Below, piece after piece: positions 26,660 to 35,346 of a DNA stretch of 64,000 bases (the stretch's first letter is position 1; the number at the start of each line of letters is the position of its first letter). A program made the translations under genes and the position numbers. This DNA comes from Pannonibacter sp. SL95 (lineage in GTDB: Bacteria; Pseudomonadota; Alphaproteobacteria; Rhizobiales; Stappiaceae): assembly GCF_026672425.1 (NCBI RefSeq), contig NZ_JAPPRC010000006.1, positions 1,178,001 to 1,242,000 on the forward strand. The letters are read 5' to 3'. The notes beneath the pieces are model-generated. The model saw only the letters and a list, made by a program, of their open reading frames with translations, searched no databases and was not told where the DNA came from.

Positions 26660-28255
26660 ATGACCCGCGAGAAACTCTATCTGTTCGACACCACCCTGCG
26701 CGACGGGGCCCAGACCAGCGGCATTGACTTCTCGGTGGTGGAAAAGATTGCGATTGCCGAGCTTCTCGAGCGGTTGGGCGTCGACTATGTCGAGGGCGGC
26801 TATCCGGGTGCCAACCCGACCGACACCGAGTTCTTTTCGCAAAAGCGCACGACGAAGGCCCGTTTCACCGCCTTCGGCATGACCAAGCGGGCAGGGCGCT
26901 CGGTGTCGAACGATCCCGGCCTGCAGCTGCTGCTGGAGGCGAAGGCCGATGCCAACTGCTTTGTCGCCAAGTCCTGGGATTACCATGTCGAGGTGGCGCT
27001 GGGCTGCACCAACGAGGAAAACCTCGACAGCATCCGCGACACGGTTCAGGCGGCCGTCGCTGCCGGCCGCGAGGCGCTGATCGACTGCGAGCATTTCTTC
27101 GACGGTTTCAAGGCCAACCCGGACTATGCGCTGGCCTGCGCCCGCACCGCCTATGAGGCCGGCGCGCGCTGGGTCGTCCTGTGCGACACCAACGGCGGCA
27201 CGCTGCCGGGCGAGGTCAAGGAGATCGTCGCGAGGGTGCGCGAGATCGTGCCGGGAACGCATCTGGGCATCCACGCCCATGACGACACCGGCCAGGCGGT
27301 GGCCAATTCACTCGCTGCCGTCGAGGCCGGCGTACGCCAGATCCAGGGCACGCTGAACGGCATCGGCGAGCGCTGCGGCAACGCCAATCTCGTGTCGCTG
27401 ATCCCGACCCTGATGCTGAAGGCGCCATATACGGATCTGGTCGAGCTGTCGCTGACGCCGGCGCATCTGCGTGACCTTACGGCCATCTCCCGCGCCTTCG
27501 ACGAGATGCTGAACCGCGCGCCGAACCGCCACGCGCCTTACGTCGGCGAAAGCGCGTTCGCCACCAAGGCCGGCATCCACGCCTCTGCCTTGCTGAAGGA
27601 CCCCAAGACCTACGAGCATGTCGAACCGGAACTTGTCGGCAACAAGCGCAAGGTCCTCGTCTCCGACCAGGCTGGCAAGAGCAACCTGCTCGGTGAGCTC
27701 GCCCGTCTCGGCGTCGAGGTCGACAAGGCTGATCCGAAGCTTGACGCGCTGCTGGTCGAGGTGAAGGAACGCGAGGCCAAGGGCTATGCCTATGAAGCCG
27801 CCGATGCCTCCTTCGAGCTGCTGGCCCGCCGCATGCTCGGCAAGGTGCCGCGCTTCTTTGACGTGAAGTCCTTCCGCGTCATGGTCGAGCGCCGCTTCAA
27901 TGCCATCGGCGAGCTGGTCACCATGTCGGAGGCCGTGGTGAAGGTGGATGTGGACGGCGAGACCCGCATGTCGGTCTGCGAGGGCAACGGTCCCGTCAAC
28001 GCCCTCGACGGCGCGCTGCGCAAGGATCTTGGCAAGTATCAGTCTGCGATTGAGGGACTTGAACTGGTGGACTACAAGGTGCGTATCCTCGACGGCGGCA
28101 CGGGCGCGGTCACCCGCGTGCTCATCGAAAGCCATGACCGTGCAACCCACCGCCGCTGGTTCACCATCGGCGTTTCCTCGAACATCATCGATGCGTCCTT
28201 CCAGGCGCTCGTCGATTCCCTCACTTATGCACTGCTGAAGGCCGAAGTCGCCTGA
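26660..28255 (+). CDS. cimA: (R)-citramalate synthase
   Basis: The 531-residue protein has the HMGL-like barrel beginning YLFDTTLRDGAQTSGIDFS, with the metal-binding HAHDD motif (GIHAHDDTGQAVANS) and NGIGERCGNANL, then a LeuA-type dimerisation/allosteric domain in the last 130 residues. The TSGIDFS variant after RDGAQ is typical of citramalate synthase rather than isopropylmalate synthase. It condenses pyruvate and acetyl-CoA for threonine-independent isoleucine synthesis. Confidence 0.92.
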   Translation: MTREKLYLFDTTLRDGAQTSGIDFSVVEKIAIAELLERLGVDYVEGGYPGANPTDTEFFSQKRTTKARFTAFGMTKRAGRSVSNDPGLQLLLEAKADANCFVAKSWDYHVEVALGCTNEENLDSIRDTVQAAVAAGREALIDCEHFFDGFKANPDYALACARTAYEAGARWVVLCDTNGGTLPGEVKEIVARVREIVPGTHLGIHAHDDTGQAVANSLAAVEAGVRQIQGTLNGIGERCGNANLVSLIPTLMLKAPYTDLVELSLTPAHLRDLTAISRAFDEMLNRAPNRHAPYVGESAFATKAGIHASALLKDPKTYEHVEPELVGNKRKVLVSDQAGKSNLLGELARLGVEVDKADPKLDALLVEVKEREAKGYAYEAADASFELLARRMLGKVPRFFDVKSFRVMVERRFNAIGELVTMSEAVVKVDVDGETRMSVCEGNGPVNALDGALRKDLGKYQSAIEGLELVDYKVRILDGGTGAVTRVLIESHDRATHRRWFTIGVSSNIIDASFQALVDSLTYALLKAEVA

Positions 28256-28277
28256 GGCATCAGACAGGCTCGAACTC

Positions 28278-29195
28278 ATGTCGACTGAATCCCGCGCGAC
28301 TGCGGCGTCTGACGAGACGCGCCTTGGCGTTATCCTCGCCCTGGCGGCCTATGGCATGTGGGGCGTGCTGCCGGCCTATTTCAAGCTGCTCGACGGCGTC
28401 GCGCCGGATGTCGTCGTGGCCCACCGCATCCTGTGGTCGACGGTCTTCGTCGGCGGCTATCTTGCCCTGCAGGGCCGTATCCCGGAGATTATCGGCATCC
28501 TGAAGACGCCACGGCTTGTCGGCCTGCTGTTTGCCTCGGCAGTGCTGATTGCCGCCAACTGGCTCATCTTCGTCTGGGCCATCGGCCAGGCCAAGGTGCT
28601 GGATGTGAGCCTTGGCTACTTCATCAATCCGCTGGTCTCCATCCTGCTTGGCCTCGTCATCCTGCGTGAGAAACTCACGCCAGTTCAGGCGCTCGCCGTT
28701 GGCATCGCCACCCTTGCGGTGATCCTTAAAACGGTGTTCTCCGGCGGTCTGCCCTGGGTGGCGATCTCGCTGGCGGTCAGCTTTGCCTTCTATGGCTATA
28801 TCCGCAAGATCACGCCCGTCGGCGCTGCGGCCGGTCTCTTCATCGAGATCATCCTCTTGATGCCCTTTGCGCTCGGCTATGTGGTGTTCTTTGCACCCGA
28901 AAGCCTGTCGCCAGCCTATTTCACCGGCACGGGCCAGATGCTGGCGCTGGCCGGCACCGGCATCATCACCGCCGTGCCGCTGATCCTGTTCTCTGGCGCC
29001 GCCCGGCGCCTGTCGATGGTGCTCATCGGCCTCATCCAGTACATCGCCCCGTCCCTGCATTTCCTGCAGGCCGTGTTCATCTGGGGCGAACCCTTGCAGA
29101 TGGCGCAGCTTGCCACCTTCTCGATGATCTGGCTCGCCCTCGCCCTCGTCAGCCTCGATTCCTTGCGCCGCTGGCGGCAGTCACGCGCCGGGTAG
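28278..29195 (+). CDS. rarD: RarD-type EamA transporter
   Basis: The 305-residue protein has about ten hydrophobic spans and the RarD-specific start (GVILALAAYGMWGVLPAYFKLL) and AHRILWS motif. It begins 22 bp after cimA. RarD belongs to the drug/metabolite transporter superfamily. The E. coli protein is named for a chloramphenicol phenotype, but the substrate is unsettled. Confidence 0.9.
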   Translation: MSTESRATAASDETRLGVILALAAYGMWGVLPAYFKLLDGVAPDVVVAHRILWSTVFVGGYLALQGRIPEIIGILKTPRLVGLLFASAVLIAANWLIFVWAIGQAKVLDVSLGYFINPLVSILLGLVILREKLTPVQALAVGIATLAVILKTVFSGGLPWVAISLAVSFAFYGYIRKITPVGAAAGLFIEIILLMPFALGYVVFFAPESLSPAYFTGTGQMLALAGTGIITAVPLILFSGAARRLSMVLIGLIQYIAPSLHFLQAVFIWGEPLQMAQLATFSMIWLALALVSLDSLRRWRQSRAG

Positions 29196-29227
29196 GGGAG
29201 AGGGCTTAAGCGACGGCAGGTCGAGCA

Positions 29228-29861
29228 CCCCTCTCCCCCCTTGAGGGGGAGATGCCCCCGTCAGGGGGCAGAGGGGGGTAATCTGCCTCTCCAGGCCGAT
29301 TTGAGATGGATTGTGTTGCAACGCTGCGCCCCCCCTCTGTCTGCTGGCGCAGACATCTCCCCCTCAAGGGGGGAGAGGGGGCCGAGGCCCGTTTATCTAC
29401 TCGAGAAAAGACTGACAGATTGCCAGCACTCAGCGTTGCAATAAGAACCACGGCTGTCCACCTTGCGCCCCTCTCCCCCCTTGAGGGGGAGATGCCCCCG
29501 TCAGGGGGCAGAGGGGGGTAATCTGCCTCTCCAGACCGACTTGAGCTGGTTTGTGTTGCAACGCTGCGCCCCCCCTCTGTCTGCTGGCGCAGACATCTCC
29601 CCCTCAAGGGGGGAGAGGGGGGCGAGGCCCGTTTATCTACTCGAGAACAAACTGACAGATTGCCAGCACTCAGCGTTGCAATAAGAACCACGGCTGTCCA
29701 CCTTGCACCCCTCTCCCCCCTTGAGGGGGAGATGCCCCCGTCAGGGGGCAGAGGGGGGTATTCTGCCTCTCCAAACAGATTAGAGCTGGATTATGTTGCA
29801 ACGCCGCTACCCCCCTCTGTCTGCTGGCGCAGACATCTCCCCCTCAAGGGGGGAGAGGGGC
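29228..29861. repeat. Tandem array of a mosaic element, 240-bp period
   Basis: Three units begin at 29228, 29468 and 29708. Each unit starts CTCCCCCCTTGAGGGGGAG, includes the hairpin GCCCCCGTCAGGGGGC, then about 55 variable bases, and closes with an inverted end (CTCCCCCTCAAGGGGGGAG). An 85-bp spacer containing TTTATCTACTCGAGAA follows the first two units and is nearly identical in both. The third unit lacks the spacer. The period is exactly 240 bp. I see no gene in the 29196-29953 gap. Single related copies lie at 8985 and 10876. Confidence 0.8.
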
Positions 29862-29916
29862 AAGAGCCGCATGTTCAACGCCCCGAAATTTGCCTCCTTG
29901 GCAAACCATCACAATG

Positions 29917-29932
29917 ATCGTATTTATACGAT
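29917..29932. promoter_or_regulatory. Candidate ArsR operator
   Basis: ATCGTAT and ATACGAT form a perfect inverted repeat with two T between them, 21 bp before the arsR start. TTGGCA at 29899-29904 and a TATA-rich stretch inside the dyad can serve as promoter boxes. A bound repressor would therefore block transcription of arsR and the exporter. Confidence 0.55.
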
Positions 29933-29953
29933 GAATTCAACGCGGCCCTCGAC

Positions 29954-30313
29954 ATGTCCGACCCTGAAAGCACCACCGGCTGCTGCCGCGCGAAGGATCC
30001 TGAGGTCCAGCGGCTGGCCGAACTGTTCCGTGCCCTCAGCCATCCGGCGCGCCTCGGCATCCTGGAAGAACTGGCCGCGCGTCCCGACGCCTGCTGCGGT
30101 GACATCGTTGACTGCTTGCCGCTGGCCCAGTCCACCGTGTCACAGCACCTGCAGGTGCTTAAGGAGACCGGTCTGATCAGTTGCGAGGTGCGTGGCCGCA
30201 CCTGCCGCTACAGCCTGGATCTGCCCGCCGTTGCGGAGGAGCTTACCGCCGCTGCCGCCCTTCTTGCCCGCCTTGCGTCTCTCGCTGGCGCATCCGCATC
30301 CGAAAAAGACTGA
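29954..30313 (+). CDS. ArsR/SmtB-family metal(loid)-responsive repressor
   Basis: The 119-residue winged-helix protein has FRALSHPARLGILEELA and a recognition helix in LPLAQSTVSQHLQVLKETGLI. Cys are at 10, 11, 47, 48 and 54. The vicinal pairs near the N-terminus and before the recognition helix resemble thiol sites used for arsenic or soft-metal sensing. An inverted repeat lies just upstream. The Atm1-type exporter gene begins 43 bp after it, which suggests a detoxification operon. The exact ligand cannot be read. Confidence 0.87.
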   Translation: MSDPESTTGCCRAKDPEVQRLAELFRALSHPARLGILEELAARPDACCGDIVDCLPLAQSTVSQHLQVLKETGLISCEVRGRTCRYSLDLPAVAEELTAAAALLARLASLAGASASEKD

Positions 30314-30355
30314 ACCGACCGGCCAAGCCGGCACCAGAGATCACGCCAGAGACCG

Positions 30356-32260
30356 ATGATGACCAGCAAGACCCCGAAATCCGCCGCGCCGGCCGCAAAG
30401 GTCAGCGCCGACGAAGGCTCCACCGGCGCCACGCTCGTGGCCCTGTGGCCCTACATCTGGCCGTCCGACCGGCCCGACCTGAAGATGCGGGTCGTCTGGG
30501 CACTGCTGATCCTGGTCGTGGCCAAGGTCGTCACGGTGTTCTCGCCCTATTTCTTCGCCTGGGCCTCCGATGCCCTCACCGGCGAGACAGCGGGCCTGCC
30601 GGCTTTCCTCGTTGCCCCCGTGATGCTGGTGCTGGCCTATAACGCCGCCCGCGTGCTGGCGGTTGCCTTCAACCAGTTGCGCGATGCGCTCTTTGCCCAG
30701 GTCGGCCAGCATGCGGTGCGCGAGCTCGGCAACATCACCTTCGCCCACCTGCACCGCCTGTCGCTGCGCTTCCATCTTTCCCGCCGCACCGGCGGCCTCA
30801 GCCGCGTCATCGAGCGCGGGGTGAAGGGCATCGAGGCCATCGTCCGCTTCACCATCCTCAACGGCATTCCGACCCTGCTGGAATTCGCCATCATGGCGGG
30901 GCTGATCTGGTGGCAGTTCGGCTTCTTCTATGTCGTCATCGTCGCCGTGATGATCGTTGCCTATGTCTGGTTCACGGTGAAAACGTCGAACTGGCGCATC
31001 GCCATCCGCCGCGAGATGAACGACAGCGACACGGACGCCAATTCCAAGGCCATCGACAGCCTGCTGAACTACGAGACGGTGAAGTATTTCGGCAACGAGA
31101 AGATGGAGGCCGCCCGCTTCGACGTCTCCATGGCCTCTTACGAAAAGGCCGCCGTGCGCACTTGGACCTCGCTCGCCTGGCTCAACTTCGGCCAGTCCGC
31201 CATCCTCGGCCTCGGCACCGCCGCCTGCATGGCGCTCTCGGCCATGGCTGTCCTCAACGGCACCCAGACCATCGGCGACTTTGTCCTGATCAACGCGCTC
31301 CTGATGCAGATCGCCATTCCGCTCAATTTCGTCGGCTTCATCTACCGCGAGATCCGTCAGGGGCTGGCTGACATCGAATCCATGTTCTCGGTCCTCGCCG
31401 TGCCGGCCGAGATCGAAGAAAAGCCGGGTGCCAAGGCCCTGGCCGTGTCCTCCGGCGCGATCCGCTTCGAGGATGTCACCTTCCATTACGATCCGGACCG
31501 CCAGATCCTGAAAGGCCTCACCTTTGACGTACCGGCGGGTCATACCGTGGCCGTCGTCGGTCCCTCCGGCGCGGGCAAGTCGACCCTGTCGCGCCTCCTG
31601 TTCCGCTTCTATGACGTCACCGGCGGTCGCATCACCATCGACGGCCAGGACATCCGCGACATCACGCAGGAGAGTCTGCGCTCGGTCATCGGCATGGTGC
31701 CGCAGGACACGGTGCTCTTCAACGACACCATCGCCTACAACATCCGCTATGGCCGCCCCGGCGCCAGCCTCGAGGAGGTGCAGGAGGCCGCCCGCATGGC
31801 CCAGATCGCGCCCTTCATCGAGACGCTGCCGAAGGGCTTCGACAGCGAAGTCGGCGAGCGCGGCCTCAAGCTCTCAGGCGGCGAGAAGCAGCGCGTTGCC
31901 ATCGCCCGCACCATCCTGAAGGCCCCGCCGATCCTGATCCTCGACGAGGCCACCTCCGCCCTCGACACTCACACCGAACGCGAGATCCAGACCGCGCTCG
32001 ACCAGGTGTCGCAGAACCGCACCACGCTGGTCATCGCCCACCGCCTGTCGACGGTCGTCAACGCCGACCAGATCCTCGTGCTGGAGGCCGGCCGCATCGT
32101 CGAACGCGGCACCCACACCGAACTCCTCGCCATGAACGGCCTCTACCACTCCATGTGGAACCGCCAGCGCGAGGCCGACGAAGCCGAAGAACGCCTGCGC
32201 GCCGCCCGCGAGGCCGACAAGCTGGGCGTCGTGGTGCGGGGACGTCCCGCAGGGGAGTAA
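30356..32260 (+). CDS. ABC exporter of the Atm1/HMT1 type (fused permease and ATPase)
   Basis: The 634-residue half-transporter has six membrane spans in residues 45-360 and an ATPase domain with Walker A GPSGAGKST, signature LSGGEKQR and Walker B ILILDEATSALD. The RTGGLSRVIERG and NYETVKYFGNE motifs in the membrane domain are characteristic of the Atm1/ABCB7/HMT1 subfamily. Bacterial Atm1 proteins export glutathione-linked metals such as Hg or Ag. Coupling to an ArsR repressor supports a metal(loid) role. The second of two adjacent ATGs (30359) is an alternative start. Confidence 0.92.
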   Translation: MMTSKTPKSAAPAAKVSADEGSTGATLVALWPYIWPSDRPDLKMRVVWALLILVVAKVVTVFSPYFFAWASDALTGETAGLPAFLVAPVMLVLAYNAARVLAVAFNQLRDALFAQVGQHAVRELGNITFAHLHRLSLRFHLSRRTGGLSRVIERGVKGIEAIVRFTILNGIPTLLEFAIMAGLIWWQFGFFYVVIVAVMIVAYVWFTVKTSNWRIAIRREMNDSDTDANSKAIDSLLNYETVKYFGNEKMEAARFDVSMASYEKAAVRTWTSLAWLNFGQSAILGLGTAACMALSAMAVLNGTQTIGDFVLINALLMQIAIPLNFVGFIYREIRQGLADIESMFSVLAVPAEIEEKPGAKALAVSSGAIRFEDVTFHYDPDRQILKGLTFDVPAGHTVAVVGPSGAGKSTLSRLLFRFYDVTGGRITIDGQDIRDITQESLRSVIGMVPQDTVLFNDTIAYNIRYGRPGASLEEVQEAARMAQIAPFIETLPKGFDSEVGERGLKLSGGEKQRVAIARTILKAPPILILDEATSALDTHTEREIQTALDQVSQNRTTLVIAHRLSTVVNADQILVLEAGRIVERGTHTELLAMNGLYHSMWNRQREADEAEERLRAAREADKLGVVVRGRPAGE

Positions 32261-32333
32261 GGGCAGGCAAGTGAGGCCAGGGGACAAAGGCTCGGACCTG
32301 ACTTGCAGGGTGCCCCACCGCAACGCCCCCCAA

Positions 32334-32777
32334 TCACCGTCCCATCTCATCCATCCGCGCTGTCAGCCGGGTGAGGTCGGTGATCAGGTGTTCCAGGCCG
32401 TCCGCCGTCCAGCCGGCCAGCAGCCGGTCGAACGCCGGGGCGAAGCTGCGCTGGACGTCGCCGACACGGGCAAGGCCGGCGGCGGTGATGCGGGCCGGGC
32501 GGTTGCGGCCGTCGTGGGCATCGCGCAGGATCTCGACGAGCCCGAGGCTTGCAAATTTCTGCAGGATTTTGGTCACGGCCGGCTGGGTCAGTTCCACCGC
32601 CGCTGCCACCTCCGACACGCGCCCGGGCTCCCCGCGCCGGGCCAGATGCAGCAGCACCGCGAACTGCGCAAAGGTCAGGTCATGCGGCGCCAGCAGGCGC
32701 TCGATCAGCGCCTGGTACCGGGTGGCGAAAATGCCCAGCTGCTGGCCGACGCGGGCGGGAAGGGGAGGCTCAGACAT
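32334..32777 (-). CDS. MarR-family transcriptional regulator
   Basis: The protein is 147 residues from MSEPPLPARVGQQLG. It has the MarR core LTFAQFAVLLHLAR, recognition helix LTQPAVTKILQKFASLGLV and wing DAHDGRNRPARIT. An upstream open extension crosses the operator region and is unlikely to be translated. Two phased palindromes lie between it and the divergent membrane gene, so it probably regulates both. Confidence 0.87.
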   Translation of the reverse strand: MSEPPLPARVGQQLGIFATRYQALIERLLAPHDLTFAQFAVLLHLARRGEPGRVSEVAAAVELTQPAVTKILQKFASLGLVEILRDAHDGRNRPARITAAGLARVGDVQRSFAPAFDRLLAGWTADGLEHLITDLTRLTARMDEMGR

Positions 32778-32793
32778 CGGTGCCCTTGAAATG

Positions 32794-32828
32794 CATTCCG
32801 GGGAATGTAATATACATTCCATGGAATG
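32794..32828. promoter_or_regulatory. Double palindromic operator between marR and a membrane gene
   Basis: CATTCC-GG-GGAATG (32794-32807) and CATTCC-AT-GGAATG (32815-32828) are two perfect-arm dyads with centres 21 bp apart, which is two helical turns. The inner half-sites also form GGAATGTA-ATA-TACATTCC. This fits two MarR dimers bound to the same face of the DNA between the divergent genes. Confidence 0.75.
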
Positions 32829-32844
32829 CAAAACGGGGGATCCC

Positions 32845-33426
32845 ATGTTTGCCGCGCTGTCTCGCTTGTCCTTACCGGTTCATCTCTTGGCCGCAGGGGC
32901 GGCTTTCGCCGCCTTCCAGGCGATCAAGGTGCGGCTTGATGCCAGCTACGCGGCCTCCCAGCACCCGGTTGACTATGCCACCGGCCAGCTTGCCTTCGAT
33001 GCTGAGGTCATCGAGGGCTACTATGCCCACATGACCAGCGCCGGCTCGCTGGACATCTACTGGCAGACGCAGATCCTCGATTTTGCCTTCATCGCGGCCG
33101 TGATGGTCCTGTCGGTCCTGCTCGGCACGCTGGCTGCCCGTTTGGGTGGGCGGATCAACCGTCTGGGGACCTGGGGCTGGCGGCTTGGGGTGGCTGCCGC
33201 GCTGACCGGAGTTTCCGGTGCGCTGTTCGATGCGCTGGAGAACCTGTTGTCCTTCGCGATGCTCGCCCGGCCGGAGGCCATCGCTCCGGCTCTGGCGCTT
33301 GCCTATTCCTCCGCCGCAGCCGCCAAGTTTGCCCTGCTCACAGCTGCGATGGCTGCCTTCGTCCTGTCGCTGCTGGCCGGCGGCACCGCGCGGCTCGTCA
33401 AGGCAATGGGCCGGTCAGCCGGATAG
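32845..33426 (+). CDS. Membrane protein of unknown function
   Basis: From the ATG at 32845 (GGGGGA five bases upstream) the product is 193 residues with about four hydrophobic spans: near 8-25, 78-98, 108-130 and 150-175. An ATG at 32821 would place translation start inside the operator and is less likely. I recognise no family. Divergent marR and the shared double operator indicate inducible expression. Confidence 0.75.
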   Translation: MFAALSRLSLPVHLLAAGAAFAAFQAIKVRLDASYAASQHPVDYATGQLAFDAEVIEGYYAHMTSAGSLDIYWQTQILDFAFIAAVMVLSVLLGTLAARLGGRINRLGTWGWRLGVAAALTGVSGALFDALENLLSFAMLARPEAIAPALALAYSSAAAAKFALLTAAMAAFVLSLLAGGTARLVKAMGRSAG

Positions 33427-33455
33427 CGACCGGATGGCATTCTGCGCCAATGTGG

Positions 33456-34379
33456 TCACGTCACCACCTTGCCAAGGTTTGCCTTGAGGAACTCGACCAG
33501 GGTCCGGGCTGCTGCCGACATGCCTCGGCGGCTCGGGAACATCACCAGAAGCTGCCCGCTCCGCGGCCGCAACGACGTCAACACCCGCACCAAGCGCCCG
33601 GCGGCCAGATCATCCCGGCACAGATACAAGGGCAGCCCCGCGATCCCCAGTCCGCCAAGGGCCGCCTGCTTGATGACAGCCAGATCGTTGCTTTCCAGCC
33701 GGACGTTGGTCTGCACCGTGATTGCCCTGTCATCTGCGGTGAGCAGCTTGAGCGGCCCCGCCGCCTGCTTGTTCGGCACGTAGGACAGGTATTGCACGGA
33801 TGAAAGGTCCTCCGGCTCGTCAAGCTTGCTGATCGTACTGCGATACGTCGGGCTGCTGACCATCACCCACTCCGTCGTACAGGCATGGGTCTGCACCAGG
33901 CTCGAGGCTTCCAGCCGGTTGTCGACGCCCAGCCCGCGCACCACCACGTCGATCCGGTCTTCGACCAGATCAAGGCTGCGGTTCGTTGCAAGGATCGTCA
34001 GGCGGATGCCCGGGTAGGCGGCCATAAAGCGCGGCAGCAGGCTGGCGGAAAACACCACAGCCAGTTCCACCGGCATGCTGACGCGCAGCTGTCCTGTGGG
34101 TTCGCTCTGGCGGACCTGCAACGCCTCCAGCCCGGCCTGTGCTTCGCTCAGCATGTTGAGGCAATGCTCATGCAGCGCGATGCCTGCGTCGGTCAGGCTG
34201 AGCTTGCGCGAACTTCGGTGCAGCAGGCGTGTGCCGGCCTGCTGTTCCAGTGCCGCAATGCGCCGCGATATCCGCGACTTCGGTAGCCCGAGCACGTCGC
34301 CGGCCATGGTAAAGCCGCCGTGCTCGACGACCTGTGAGAACAGGAAAAGATCGTTCCAGTTGAGTGTCGAATTCTGCAT
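33456..34379 (-). CDS. LysR-family transcriptional regulator
   Basis: The 307-residue protein begins MQNSTLNWNDLFLFSQVVEHGGFT. It has the LysR helix-turn-helix (AGDVLGLPKSRISRRIAALEQQAGTRLLHRSSR) and a substrate-binding domain. It is divergent from the isochorismatase/SDR/pirin operon at 34562 and probably controls it. The start is chosen where LysR similarity begins; 17 more residues are open upstream. Confidence 0.9.
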   Translation of the reverse strand: MQNSTLNWNDLFLFSQVVEHGGFTMAGDVLGLPKSRISRRIAALEQQAGTRLLHRSSRKLSLTDAGIALHEHCLNMLSEAQAGLEALQVRQSEPTGQLRVSMPVELAVVFSASLLPRFMAAYPGIRLTILATNRSLDLVEDRIDVVVRGLGVDNRLEASSLVQTHACTTEWVMVSSPTYRSTISKLDEPEDLSSVQYLSYVPNKQAAGPLKLLTADDRAITVQTNVRLESNDLAVIKQAALGGLGIAGLPLYLCRDDLAAGRLVRVLTSLRPRSGQLLVMFPSRRGMSAAARTLVEFLKANLGKVVT

Positions 34380-34511
34380 GTGATGTAGATAGCATTGAAT
34401 AAAAACGAAGTCGAACCCGGATCGTTCCATAGGTAGAACAGTTCGTTGCTTGGCGGATCGTTGTTCAGTCTCGTGATTGCCTCCATATCCTCACTCGAAA
34501 CACGCCAGTCA

Positions 34512-34535
34512 GCGATCGACCCTTCTGCCGATCGC
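34512..34535. promoter_or_regulatory. Candidate operator of the isochorismatase operon
   Basis: GCGATCG and CGATCGC form a perfect 7-bp inverted repeat with a 10-bp spacer, 27 bp upstream of the first gene of the operon and 130 bp upstream of the divergent lysR start. A LysR-type regulator is the natural candidate to bind it. Confidence 0.4.
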
Positions 34536-34561
34536 AAGGTCTGGCGCTTGAGGATAGCCAA

Positions 34562-35323
34562 ATGAACAGACGTCATTTCTTAAGCACTGGCACGGTTGGG
34601 GCCTTGACGCTTGCTCCCGTTGCCGCCGGCATGATGGCCGGGGCTGCCAGCTCCGCATCCGCCGCCGGAACTCCCTCTGCAGAAAGCACCGCCATGACCA
34701 CAGCCGACCACAACGACTTTCTTGCCATGTTGTCCCGTGACACCACGGTCCTGTTGCTCACCGATCATCAGGTCGGCCTGTACACCGGCGTTCGGGACAC
34801 CACCGTCGGCGAGCTGAAGCACAACGTCGTCGCGCTGGCCAAGGCCGCCAGGGTGCTTGGGGTTCCGGTCATTCTCACGGCCACCATGACCGATGGCATG
34901 TGGGGCCCGATCATCCCCGAGCTGCTCGCCGCCCTTCCTGATGTCGAGCCGATTGTCCGCAGCAAGATCAACGCCTTCGACGATCCGCGTGTTGTCGCCG
35001 CAATCGAGAAGACCGGGCGTCGCCAGCTGGTCGTTGCCGGCATCTCGCTCGAGATCTGCGCCGCCTATCCGGCGCTGTCGGCCAAGCGCGCCGGCTATGA
35101 TGCCCGCGTCGTCCTCGATGCCTCGGGCACGTTCTCGCAGGACAAGCGCATCGCCGGTCTCGCACGCCTCGCCGGCGCCGGGATCCCGGTGATGGACTAC
35201 GCCAGCGTTGCCGTCGAAATGCTCGGCGACAATGCAGATGCCAAGGCGCACGACGTCTACGGCGCGCTCGACATGCCGTTTGCCACCCTGGTGTGGCAGG
35301 TCACCAGCGCGGCGGCGAAGTAA
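34562..35323 (+). CDS. Exported isochorismatase-family hydrolase
   Basis: The 253-residue protein starts MNRRHFLSTGTVGALTLAPVAAG, a twin-arginine-type signal (RRHFL) followed by a hydrophobic stretch and ASAAG. The mature part is a cysteine hydrolase of the YcaC-like group with LLTDHQVG (Asp), RSKINAF (Lys) and GISLEICAAYPA (Cys), the expected catalytic triad. Most family members are cytoplasmic, so the Tat signal is unusual. It leads a three-gene operon with an SDR and a pirin. Substrate unknown. Confidence 0.88.
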   Translation: MNRRHFLSTGTVGALTLAPVAAGMMAGAASSASAAGTPSAESTAMTTADHNDFLAMLSRDTTVLLLTDHQVGLYTGVRDTTVGELKHNVVALAKAARVLGVPVILTATMTDGMWGPIIPELLAALPDVEPIVRSKINAFDDPRVVAAIEKTGRRQLVVAGISLEICAAYPALSAKRAGYDARVVLDASGTFSQDKRIAGLARLAGAGIPVMDYASVAVEMLGDNADAKAHDVYGALDMPFATLVWQVTSAAAK

Positions 35324-35346
35324 ATTCGGGCAACCGGAGGTCGATC

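Noticed and set aside
29228-29861. Possible CRISPR array because of regular repeats
   Set aside because: The repeats are about 155 bp with inverted ends, the period is 240 bp and the spacers are not unique. There are no cas genes.
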